This document shows positions 8,245 through 15,009 of a stretch of 16,098 bases of DNA, in pieces. This DNA comes from Candidatus Aegiribacteria sp. (lineage in GTDB: Bacteria > Fermentibacterota > Fermentibacteria > Fermentibacterales > JCC-6). The stretch's first letter is position 1. Each line of letters begins with the position of its first letter. Below the pieces are notes generated by a model that worked only from the letters and a program-made list of their open reading frames with translations, was not told the DNA's origin and did not search any database. The position numbers and the translations under genes are program-made. The stretch is from positions 1 to 16,098 of the forward strand of contig DAOWNO010000017.1 of assembly GCA_030642525.1 (NCBI GenBank), written 5' to 3'.

Positions 8245-8487
8245 TCAAACGTTTTCCGCTGTTTTCTTTCTGAACATGATCGCGAGAGGTATTATCACAC
8301 AGTAACCCACGATAAGCATGATGGGAGCGATTGTAATATGTCCTCCTCGAAGCAGGAACCATCCGATTACTATGTCCAGCAATCCGATTGCGAACAGCAG
8401 ATAATTTATCAGCGTAAAAGGCGCTGACCTGGTATCTTCTTTCGGCGAATCCATCTGCTCGGAGACAGCGATTTTCTTATCGGTCAT
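8245..8487 (-). CDS. Small two-helix membrane protein, DUF3098-like
   Basis: 80 residues, ATG at 8487, with AGGAGG upstream at good spacing. A polar N-terminus (1-23) precedes two hydrophobic helices at about 26-46 and 53-72, joined by a short RGGHIT turn, and ends in the basic RKK (73-75). The layout, including INY at the start of helix 1 and APIMLIVGY in helix 2, resembles DUF3098 proteins as I remember them from Bacteroidota. Function is unknown. It is the first gene of a two-gene unit with the FGE-fold lipoprotein. Confidence 0.7.
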   Translation of the reverse strand: MTDKKIAVSEQMDSPKEDTRSAPFTLINYLLFAIGLLDIVIGWFLLRGGHITIAPIMLIVGYCVIIPLAIMFRKKTAENV

Positions 8488-8538
8488 TTAACCCAACCTC
8501 CTGTTTCCAGAACTGAATCTTTATTTTCATAAGCAATA

Positions 8539-8568
8539 CCTATACATCAGTCTGATGATAACTGTCAA
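8539..8568 (-). promoter_or_regulatory. Promoter with a palindromic operator candidate in its spacer
   Basis: On the minus strand, TTGACA (8563-8568) lies just past the folC stop codon and TATAGG (8539-8544) follows after 18 bp. The spacer contains the perfect palindrome CATCAG-T-CTGATG (8545-8557), directly abutting the -10 box. The ATG at 8487 is about 45 bp downstream of the likely start point. A repressor dimer bound there would block RNA polymerase. The palindrome has no U-run and is not GC-rich, so it is not a terminator for folC. Confidence 0.6.
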
Positions 8569-8569
8569 C

Positions 8570-9808
8570 TTATTGGAACAGCTGGTTCTGCTCAGCCCCC
8601 TTTTCCGGCAGAGCTATCCACTCATTCCGCCAGGCGTGATACATTGCATATCCCACAACGAAGAAAGAACCGGTTACAACGATCAAATCAGACCGGATAG
8701 ACCGAGCTAGATTCATCGCTTCACCGATATCGTCCCTCCCGAACGCTTCCACCCCTTTATCCTGAAACTGTTTCGCCAGAGAATTGGCTGGAAGAGATCT
8801 CTCATTAAGAGGTGTGGTAGTTATGACAGGATTCAGAACCCCGCAAAGCTGCTTTGTCATTTCCTTCCAGAATTTGTCTTCCAGAAATCCTACCACACCA
8901 GGTACAGGAAGTTTCCAGTTTTTCTTCATATGGGAAACCAGGTACTCAACCGAGCCCGGGCTGTGAGCCACATCGAAAAGGATGGATGGCGATCCTGAAT
9001 GGAGATCAAGTCGTCCCGGCCACCTGAGAGTTTTGCAGGATTTTTCGAATGCTGATTGTACCTCTTCCTCATTACTGCCGGAAAACATCAGGGCCGCGGA
9101 TAGAGCCAGCCCGGCGTTACGTCTCTGGTGCGCTCCGGGAAGAGGTGATAACTTTGTCGGTTCGGGTCTTATGCGATTGAGGTTTCCAGCTTTTTCTGCA
9201 GCGGTCAATACATCTTCCACCTCAGGTTCCTGTTCGTACGCAATCAGTGTTGAACCCTTTCGCGCGATGGCTACTTTTTCGGCTGCAATAAGAGGTTCTG
9301 TGTATCCAAGTATGCGTCTGTGTTCAAGTTCCACGCCTGTGAAAAGTGTGCATTCGCCATCCAGAAGTTTCGTAGCATCAAGTCTTCCCCCAAGGCCGGC
9401 CTCAGCGACAACAAAATCAACACCTTTCTTCCCAAAGTACCATGCTGACATTGCCGTTGTTATTTCAAAGAAAGTCGCGCTGTGCTCCTCTATCCTGGTT
9501 CTGAAAATTTCCACAAACTCGGTTACGGATTCCTCCGGTATCCAGACATTGTTGATTGCTGTTCTTTCCCGATAATGAAGGAGATGAGGCGACGTGATTC
9601 TCCCGACTTTGTAACCGAGGTGGCGCAGAATCTCTGCGAGCAGGGCAGTTGTGCTGCCTTTTCCGTTAGTTCCCACAATGTGGATTGTCCTGAAGTTTTC
9701 CTGCGGATTACCGGCGTCGTTCAGAAGGCAGCGAACGCGATCCAGACCGAATTTCATGCCCATTCGTCTTCTACCGAACAGATACTCTTCCGTTTCAGCG
9801 TAATTCAC
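8570..9808 (-). CDS. folC: Folylpolyglutamate synthase / dihydrofolate synthase (FolC family)
   Basis: Mur-ligase-family enzyme that adds glutamate to folates using ATP (and in many bacteria also joins glutamate to dihydropteroate). The GTG at 9808 is chosen: GGGAG lies ten bases upstream, and it gives an N-terminus MNYAETEEYL like other FolC proteins. The more upstream TTG at 9817 is only a base or so from that SD. The product is 412 residues, normal for the family. Visible motifs are the P-loop GTNGKGST (46-53), SPHL (72-75), EAGLGGRLDAT (135-145), EKVAIARKGS, RWPGRLD, DVAHSPGS and VVTGSFFVVG. Small departures are LEH instead of the usual LDH after the P-loop domain and DVAHSP for DGAHNP. 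It overlaps the end of the upstream gene by 14 nt and closes the operon. Confidence 0.9.
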   Translation of the reverse strand: MNYAETEEYLFGRRRMGMKFGLDRVRCLLNDAGNPQENFRTIHIVGTNGKGSTTALLAEILRHLGYKVGRITSPHLLHYRERTAINNVWIPEESVTEFVEIFRTRIEEHSATFFEITTAMSAWYFGKKGVDFVVAEAGLGGRLDATKLLDGECTLFTGVELEHRRILGYTEPLIAAEKVAIARKGSTLIAYEQEPEVEDVLTAAEKAGNLNRIRPEPTKLSPLPGAHQRRNAGLALSAALMFSGSNEEEVQSAFEKSCKTLRWPGRLDLHSGSPSILFDVAHSPGSVEYLVSHMKKNWKLPVPGVVGFLEDKFWKEMTKQLCGVLNPVITTTPLNERSLPANSLAKQFQDKGVEAFGRDDIGEAMNLARSIRSDLIVVTGSFFVVGYAMYHAWRNEWIALPEKGAEQNQLFQ

Positions 9809-11027
9809 GAGCGGCAATCTCCCTGAGAAAAGTAATAAGAAATTTTTCCTGCTTTCTTCGAATTACTGTCTGCGAAGCCAGCACTTCCTTATGTGTCACC
9901 TTTTCACCGGGTGATACAATATTTGTGATCAGAGAAAGAGCAACGACATCATACCCCCTGGAAGAAAGCAGCAAAGCCTCCTGCACTGTTGACATGGAAA
10001 CGGATGAAATCCCTTTTCTTCGCAGAAACCGGATTTCTGATGATGTTTCATATGCCGGACCGGATACACATGCAAAAACCCCTTTATCGACAGAGGAACC
10101 GATTTCCGAAGCAATCGAAAGCGCCAGATCCCCGAGTTCTTCCGAATAAACGGATTGCCCAACTCTTCCTTTTGTGGATTCGGGAATACATGCCGAAAAG
10201 TTAACATGATCACTGAAGACAATAATGTCACCGCGATCCAGATTTGAATCCAACGCTCCTGAAGAAGACATCAATACCCATGACAGAACACCCAGGTCAC
10301 CCAGCACGCCGGGAAGAAGAGATATCTGATCACCGCTGTAACCCTGGTAATAATGACGCCTGCCCAGGAGAAACATAAAATTGCCGCACCTGCTGAGCAC
10401 AAGCTTCCCTGAATGGCCCGGCAATCTTTCAGCAGAAAATCCTGCTATTTCGGAATAGGAAATCTCAATACCGTTCCCGAATGAATCCGCAAGCCATGAA
10501 AGACCAGAACCAAGCACCACTCCAACTCGTGGTATTCTATCCAGGAAAGGAATTACAGAGCGTGCGATACTTAAATTTTTCTCAACAGGATTCATTAATG
10601 CCTGAAACTTCAGGCCATCCTCCCCGTCAGGATAGTACCGGACCAAGTGTCCTGTCTGCCGGTACCCGTTCCGCAGATAGAATGTAATCGCAGGTTTTGA
10701 TGATTCCCTTACTTCGAGTCTGGATACTGAAGCGCCGAGCCGCTCGCCCCAGGAATTACCCGTTTCAAGCAGCAGCGAACCGATTCCCATGTTCCTGAAC
10801 TTCTCGCGAATGGCCAGATTGATAATATGAATTTCTTCTGATACAAGATTTGCGGTCAGATATCCTGCTATCTTCCCATTGATCCTTGCCGTCCATGTTC
10901 GGAAAAGAGGAGCATTTACGCAGTCAGCTATCTGCTCGGCGCTCCATGGGTACGAAAAACATTCTCTCTCGATTTCCAGGATTTCAGGAACATCTCTATT
11001 TGAAGCTATACGCAATTCAGCGCACAC
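9795..11027 (-). CDS. RimI-type N-acetyltransferase fused to purine nucleoside phosphorylase
   Basis: 410 residues in one uninterrupted frame. Residues 1-147 are a GNAT acetyltransferase of RimI type: ERECFSYPWS (20-29), the acetyl-CoA loop RNMGIG (77-82), LEVRESSKPA (104-113) and FYLRNGY (115-121). RimI acetylates the N-terminus of ribosomal protein S18 in E. coli. Residues about 148-410 are a trimeric-type purine nucleoside phosphorylase: GVVLGSGLS (169-177), GHSGKLVL, GRRHYYQGY, SSSGALD, GPAYETSSEIR, SMSTVQE and SLITN, matching the phosphate, ribose and base site motifs. It converts purine nucleosides and phosphate to base and ribose-1-phosphate. The GTG at 11027 overlaps tsaB by 11 nt; a TTG at 11015 is a weaker alternative. 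RimI normally stands alone, so the fusion is unusual. The PNP half could also be an MTA phosphorylase-like variant. Confidence 0.88.
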   Translation of the reverse strand: MCAELRIASNRDVPEILEIERECFSYPWSAEQIADCVNAPLFRTWTARINGKIAGYLTANLVSEEIHIINLAIREKFRNMGIGSLLLETGNSWGERLGASVSRLEVRESSKPAITFYLRNGYRQTGHLVRYYPDGEDGLKFQALMNPVEKNLSIARSVIPFLDRIPRVGVVLGSGLSWLADSFGNGIEISYSEIAGFSAERLPGHSGKLVLSRCGNFMFLLGRRHYYQGYSGDQISLLPGVLGDLGVLSWVLMSSSGALDSNLDRGDIIVFSDHVNFSACIPESTKGRVGQSVYSEELGDLALSIASEIGSSVDKGVFACVSGPAYETSSEIRFLRRKGISSVSMSTVQEALLLSSRGYDVVALSLITNIVSPGEKVTHKEVLASQTVIRRKQEKFLITFLREIAARELR

Positions 11028-11688
11028 TGCTCTTCGCCTTCTCGTTGAAACCCCGCAGATAGACTGGAGTTATGGTCCTGTCAAATCCCTCGGCTTCAGT
11101 CCTGATGCTGCCAATAAGGGCAACAAGAGATGGACGGGGAATGTCCCACAGTTCGGGTACCCACAGTACTGAATCAGGGAGCGAGATCTCACTTCTTCCA
11201 CTTCCGACAGCAGTCAATTCATCTCCTGTTGATAATTCCTTCAAAAGCGCTGAAACCATATAAACCCCCGGAGGGATAAGAACCCCTGCATCGGGAGAAC
11301 TGCTTTCGTACAGCGCGGCATATACTTCAGATTTTCTGGCTCTGATACACGCCAGAACAGGAGATTCAGCTGTAACCGATGAAGCAAGAACCCTGAGGGT
11401 CTCAACACCTTTCAGACCGATCTCCCAGCCTGCAGACAGACCGATGGCTGTAGCAATACCGATCCTCAAACCCGTGTAGGATCCCGGACCGGAAGAAACA
11501 GCGATTCCTTTGATCTCACCGGGGGAAATATCTGCTCTTTCCAGGAGGTCTGATATGCACGGCAGAACCTTTTCAGAATGAACAGCAATAACAGGCAGGT
11601 ACTCCTCGGCAACAAGTTTCCCGTCCCTGACCAGCGCAACACCTCCAGTGGAGGTTGTTGTTTCAATTCCGAGCCAGACGCCGGTCAT
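11017..11688 (-). CDS. tsaB: tRNA t6A37 threonylcarbamoyl transfer complex subunit TsaB
   Basis: 223 residues, the usual TsaB length. TsaB is the inactive ASKHA-fold partner that dimerises with TsaD and, with TsaE, forms the complex that places threonylcarbamoyl on A37 of ANN-decoding tRNAs. Motifs seen are LGIETTTSTGGVAL at the N-terminus, HSEKVLP near 37-43 and SSGPGSYTGLRIG near 65-77. The ATG at 11688 has GAGG nine bases upstream and overlaps tsaE by 26 nt. tsaD is not in this window. Confidence 0.94.
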   Translation of the reverse strand: MTGVWLGIETTTSTGGVALVRDGKLVAEEYLPVIAVHSEKVLPCISDLLERADISPGEIKGIAVSSGPGSYTGLRIGIATAIGLSAGWEIGLKGVETLRVLASSVTAESPVLACIRARKSEVYAALYESSSPDAGVLIPPGVYMVSALLKELSTGDELTAVGSGRSEISLPDSVLWVPELWDIPRPSLVALIGSIRTEAEGFDRTITPVYLRGFNEKAKSSVR

Positions 11689-12088
11689 CTACGACCACCT
11701 CTCTCAGATGCGGATCATCTGTAAAACCGATGTTTATCAATATTCCATTATCCAGAATTCCTTCTTCAAGCCGATCCGCCCATTCTACAACTGCCAGTGA
11801 ACTTGAATCAAGCACATCATAGATACCAATGGATTGCCATCCGTGAAGGGGTCCCTCAAGTCGGTACAGGTCAATATGATGAATTTCATTATTTCCGGCG
11901 AAGTAAACCGCGTCAACTATGAAGCTGGGACTTGGAATACTACCTGTTACCCCGAGTGTTCTGAGCACAGCTCTCGCGAATACCGATTTGCCGACTCCAA
12001 GATCGCCAATAAGGAAAATGTTGTCTCCGGGACACATGCTCAGAGCAATCTTCTCTGCAAGATGTTCGAGATCAATCTGACTTATCAT
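11663..12088 (-). CDS. tsaE: tRNA t6A37 threonylcarbamoyl transfer complex ATPase TsaE
   Basis: 141 residues, normal for TsaE, the small P-loop ATPase that drives turnover of the TsaB-TsaD complex. It shows Walker A GDLGVGKS (28-35), the SPSF switch-like motif (53-56; usually SPTF), HIDLYRL (71-77) and VVEWADRL (100-107), which supplies the conserved acidic residue and tryptophan. The ATG overlaps the porX stop as ATGA, so translation is probably coupled; there is no strong SD of its own. Confidence 0.95.
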   Translation of the reverse strand: MISQIDLEHLAEKIALSMCPGDNIFLIGDLGVGKSVFARAVLRTLGVTGSIPSPSFIVDAVYFAGNNEIHHIDLYRLEGPLHGWQSIGIYDVLDSSSLAVVEWADRLEEGILDNGILINIGFTDDPHLREVVVDDRRLARN

Positions 12089-13641
12089 CTCATTTTCTTT
12101 GGCTTCAGAACGATGCTTGGAACTATCATTTCTTCAAGAGATACACCCCCATGCTGGAAAGTGCTTCTGAATTTCTGCAATTCGTTCCTGGGCACATTCT
12201 GAAACATCATGAAATAATCAGACCTGGCAAACAGATACGTCTTTGCAGGTGTATCATCCGGCAAACCCCATGCCGCAGGTTCTCTGGCAGTTATTACCGT
12301 TCTGGGATCCACGGACATGTTGCTCCCGTACCTGTATCTTATACTGCCTGATATCCCCTTGCCCCTGATTCTGGTATCTCTTGTTGTAAAAACAGAACCA
12401 TGATCGCTGGTAACAAGTACGGTAGTGCCCCGTGCGGCAAGTGTCTGAAACAGAATTCTGAGGAAGGAGGATTTAAACCACGTCTCGGCAAGACTTCGAA
12501 AACTGACTACGTCCGGGGCAAGATCACGTATGAGATCAAGTTCAGATCTTCCATGAGTAAGATGATCGATATAATTGACAACAACCGCAAGGAATCCATT
12601 CTGCAGATGCCTGGAAAGTGAATGCAGCAGAGCTTCTCCCTCTCTCCTGTTACTGACCTTTACGTAATCCGGATTAGAATGCCTCGCGCATCCAAGCCGT
12701 TTCAAGGCTTCAGACAGGAATTCATGCTCATACCTGTTCAATCCCGGAATACCGTAATTCTCAACCCATCTGTGCCGATGAAATCTCCATATATCACGTG
12801 GAAGCAGGCCGGCAAAAATAGAATTTCGGCTGTAAGGGGTGGCTGAGGGAAGTACTGTCAACATGAACTCAGTCTCAATATGAAACCATTTTTCCAGTAT
12901 AGGCGCCATAGTCAACCACTGGTCATACCGCATGCAGTCAATAATCAGCATAACGAGTTCGCTTGATGATTCCAGTTGAGGAACAACTGCTCTTTCAAGA
13001 TAATTATGGGACATCAAAGGTGAATCGGAACCTGTGCCGGCAATCCAGTCAGGATAGTTTCGTTCAACATGTTTTGAGAAATCCATTGCAAGATCATCGA
13101 ACCTGCTTTTCTGAACTGTCTTCATTTCATCGGCAAGAGAACCTTTGGATGCGACATCCATCTCCACCCATGATCTGTAGATATTCACCCATTCCCGCCA
13201 GTTCATCTCATGACTTCGCATTTCCATAATCCTGGCGGTATGGTCGACAATCTCTCTTGCGGCTCTCTGAGTTTTCAATCTGGTTCCCATTACCAGTCTC
13301 TTTATCACAAGGAGTACCTGACTGGGATTGACAGGCTTGGTCAGGTAATCATCAATTTCACCACCGATAGCAAGGTCCATCAGTTCTTCTTCCTCGCTCT
13401 GAGTAACCATAACAACGGGAAGTGCATGATAGTTTTTCCGCAGGATAGAAACAGTTTCCAGTCCGTCCATTCCCACCATCATCTGGTCCATCAGAACTAT
13501 ATCAACCCGATTCTCTCTCAACAGATCAAGTGCTATGTTCCCGCTGATTGCGGTCAGGACTTTATATCCATGCTTCTCGAGGAATCGTATATGACTCCGG
13601 AGGTGAGCTATTTCATCATCTACCCATAATACGGTTATCAT
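12085..13641 (-). CDS. porX: PorX-type response regulator with PglZ (alkaline-phosphatase-superfamily) effector domain
   Basis: 518 residues, about the length of Porphyromonas PorX. Residues 1-120 are a receiver domain with acidic D8-D9, phospho-acceptor D52, T80 and the K102-P103 pair. A helical linker (about 120-205) leads to a PglZ domain (about 206-512). Expected metal and catalytic residues are present: D235 (IIDCMRYDQW), T268 (SATPYSRN), D359 and H363 (YIDHLTHG), D413-H414 (TSDHGS) and H497 (QHGGVSLEEM). In Bacteroidota, PorX with PorY and an extracytoplasmic-function sigma factor controls type IX secretion genes, and its PglZ domain has been reported to hydrolyse oligonucleotides. AAGGGGA precedes the ATG at 13641, which overlaps the kinase stop by 4 nt (ATGA). 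Which genes it controls here cannot be read from the window. Confidence 0.92.
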   Translation of the reverse strand: MITVLWVDDEIAHLRSHIRFLEKHGYKVLTAISGNIALDLLRENRVDIVLMDQMMVGMDGLETVSILRKNYHALPVVMVTQSEEEELMDLAIGGEIDDYLTKPVNPSQVLLVIKRLVMGTRLKTQRAAREIVDHTARIMEMRSHEMNWREWVNIYRSWVEMDVASKGSLADEMKTVQKSRFDDLAMDFSKHVERNYPDWIAGTGSDSPLMSHNYLERAVVPQLESSSELVMLIIDCMRYDQWLTMAPILEKWFHIETEFMLTVLPSATPYSRNSIFAGLLPRDIWRFHRHRWVENYGIPGLNRYEHEFLSEALKRLGCARHSNPDYVKVSNRREGEALLHSLSRHLQNGFLAVVVNYIDHLTHGRSELDLIRDLAPDVVSFRSLAETWFKSSFLRILFQTLAARGTTVLVTSDHGSVFTTRDTRIRGKGISGSIRYRYGSNMSVDPRTVITAREPAAWGLPDDTPAKTYLFARSDYFMMFQNVPRNELQKFRSTFQHGGVSLEEMIVPSIVLKPKKMR

Positions 13642-15008
13642 TCTTCCCCTTTTGGCGCAGCTGGAAGCAATATTGTAAAGGTTGTTCCCTTGCCGGGTGA
13701 ACTTGCCCTGAGACGAATGCTCCCATCATGATATTCGTCAACAATTCTCCTGCTGAGAGTGAGACCAAGTCCCCACCCGCCGCGTCTTGTACTGAAGCCG
13801 GCGTTGAATATTCTTTTCTGATCACGGAAGGGAATGCCTTTTCCGTTATCCGCGATTTCAATTTCGACCAGTCCGTGACCTTCCTCGATATCTCTGGAAG
13901 TTATCATGATTACTCCTGATTTCACCGAACCAAGTGATGCCAGCGAATTCTTAAGCAGGTTTTCAATAACCCAGCCTAACAGCACTCTGTTGAGATACAC
14001 TGTCTGCTCCGAGCGAAGATCTGTTTCCAGACTGATCCCTTCATTTATCAATCCAGGGCGTCCGCAGAAGTAATGAACGGTATCAAGTATTATCGGATTA
14101 ACAAGGTTATTCTCAAGTTTGGGCTTTTTTCCCATCTGACCGTATCTGTTTGCAATCTGCTTCAATCTGTCAACATCGTTTTCAATATATTCAAGAGCCT
14201 CGGATAACTCTGCGTCCGTCTGTGCTTCAGGTCTCTCATGAAGAAGTTCCAGCCATCCCATTAAAGAGGATAGAGGAGTACTTATCTGGTGCGCTGTTTC
14301 CTTGGCGAATCCTATCCAGGATAACTCTTTTTCTCTTTTCATCTCAATCCTGATCACATACATGAAAAGAAAAGCCAGAAAAAGAAGCATTCCAAGTTCG
14401 ATGTACGGCACCAGTGTCAACTCTCTGGAAAGATCATCCGATCCGTAGTGAAGATATCCAATGATTTCCCCGGAAGCTCCTTCAATAGGAACTGGCGGAT
14501 TAAACTCATCGAGTGCTATAATCATTTCCTGATACAATTTCATATCATACGCACTGATCGTATCAGGAACGGCAATTCCGTTAACTACCTGGGGTATCAT
14601 GAATTGATCGGAAAGGATTGTACAGTATTCCAGCCTGTTCACCAGTTCCTGAAATAAAGCACTTGTTCTCCTGGAAATCATCTTTCTCTCTTCGAAATCA
14701 ACTATAGAAACAATATGCCATTCCGTTTCTTCGCCGCATTTCCGGCAGAAACGAGAAATGGTAGTATCAGGTAGAAACGTATCTAATGGTTCAGAGGAGC
14801 CACATTGGGAACATACAATCAGCGATCCCAGTTCCGATAATCTGCTCATGGGAACCTGAGTGCCTGCCCAGAACCAGGCTATTGTCTCATTCGCGCTTGT
14901 TCTTGTCTCTTCAAGCCTTGATACGAGGTTGTGACTGTACAGAAAGAAAACCCAGATCAGAATACCTGTAACAAGCATAGGCAGGAGTCTTGTTCTGAAA
15001 TTCCACAT
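13638..15008 (-). CDS. PorY-like membrane histidine kinase with a four-cysteine sensor insert
   Basis: 456 residues from ATG 15008, one base after the LarA stop and preceded by GGAGAAAG. A start 17 codons further up at 15059 would overlap LarA by 50 nt and spoil the immediate N-terminal membrane helix. Helix 1 is about 8-24 and helix 2 about 199-219, enclosing a roughly 175-residue extracytoplasmic domain. That domain has CSQC (66-69) and CRKC (88-91), a zinc-ribbon-like pattern. The cytoplasmic part has the H-box KETAHQISTPLSSLMGW with H240, the N-box ENLLKNS (349-355), DNGKGI (387-392) and GGWGLGLTLSRRIV. The H-box, the NLVSRLEE segment after helix 1, and YLHYGS before helix 2 resemble the PorY group as I remember it. 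Adjacency to porX makes them a cognate pair. Confidence 0.85.
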   Translation of the reverse strand: MWNFRTRLLPMLVTGILIWVFFLYSHNLVSRLEETRTSANETIAWFWAGTQVPMSRLSELGSLIVCSQCGSSEPLDTFLPDTTISRFCRKCGEETEWHIVSIVDFEERKMISRRTSALFQELVNRLEYCTILSDQFMIPQVVNGIAVPDTISAYDMKLYQEMIIALDEFNPPVPIEGASGEIIGYLHYGSDDLSRELTLVPYIELGMLLFLAFLFMYVIRIEMKREKELSWIGFAKETAHQISTPLSSLMGWLELLHERPEAQTDAELSEALEYIENDVDRLKQIANRYGQMGKKPKLENNLVNPIILDTVHYFCGRPGLINEGISLETDLRSEQTVYLNRVLLGWVIENLLKNSLASLGSVKSGVIMITSRDIEEGHGLVEIEIADNGKGIPFRDQKRIFNAGFSTRRGGWGLGLTLSRRIVDEYHDGSIRLRASSPGKGTTFTILLPAAPKGEE

Positions 15009-15009
15009 G

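Noticed and set aside
8545..8557. Palindrome considered as a folC terminator
   Set aside because: Short, half A/T, single-base loop and no U-run; it sits exactly in a promoter spacer.
8982..9575. 197-residue plus-strand ORF
   Set aside because: Exactly antisense to folC, with a composition typical of a reverse-complement shadow (Ser, Pro and Arg rich) and no domain.
9809..9817. TTG start at 9817 for folC
   Set aside because: The only SD (GGGAG) ends a base or so from this TTG, but is ten bases from the GTG at 9808, which also gives the usual FolC N-terminus.
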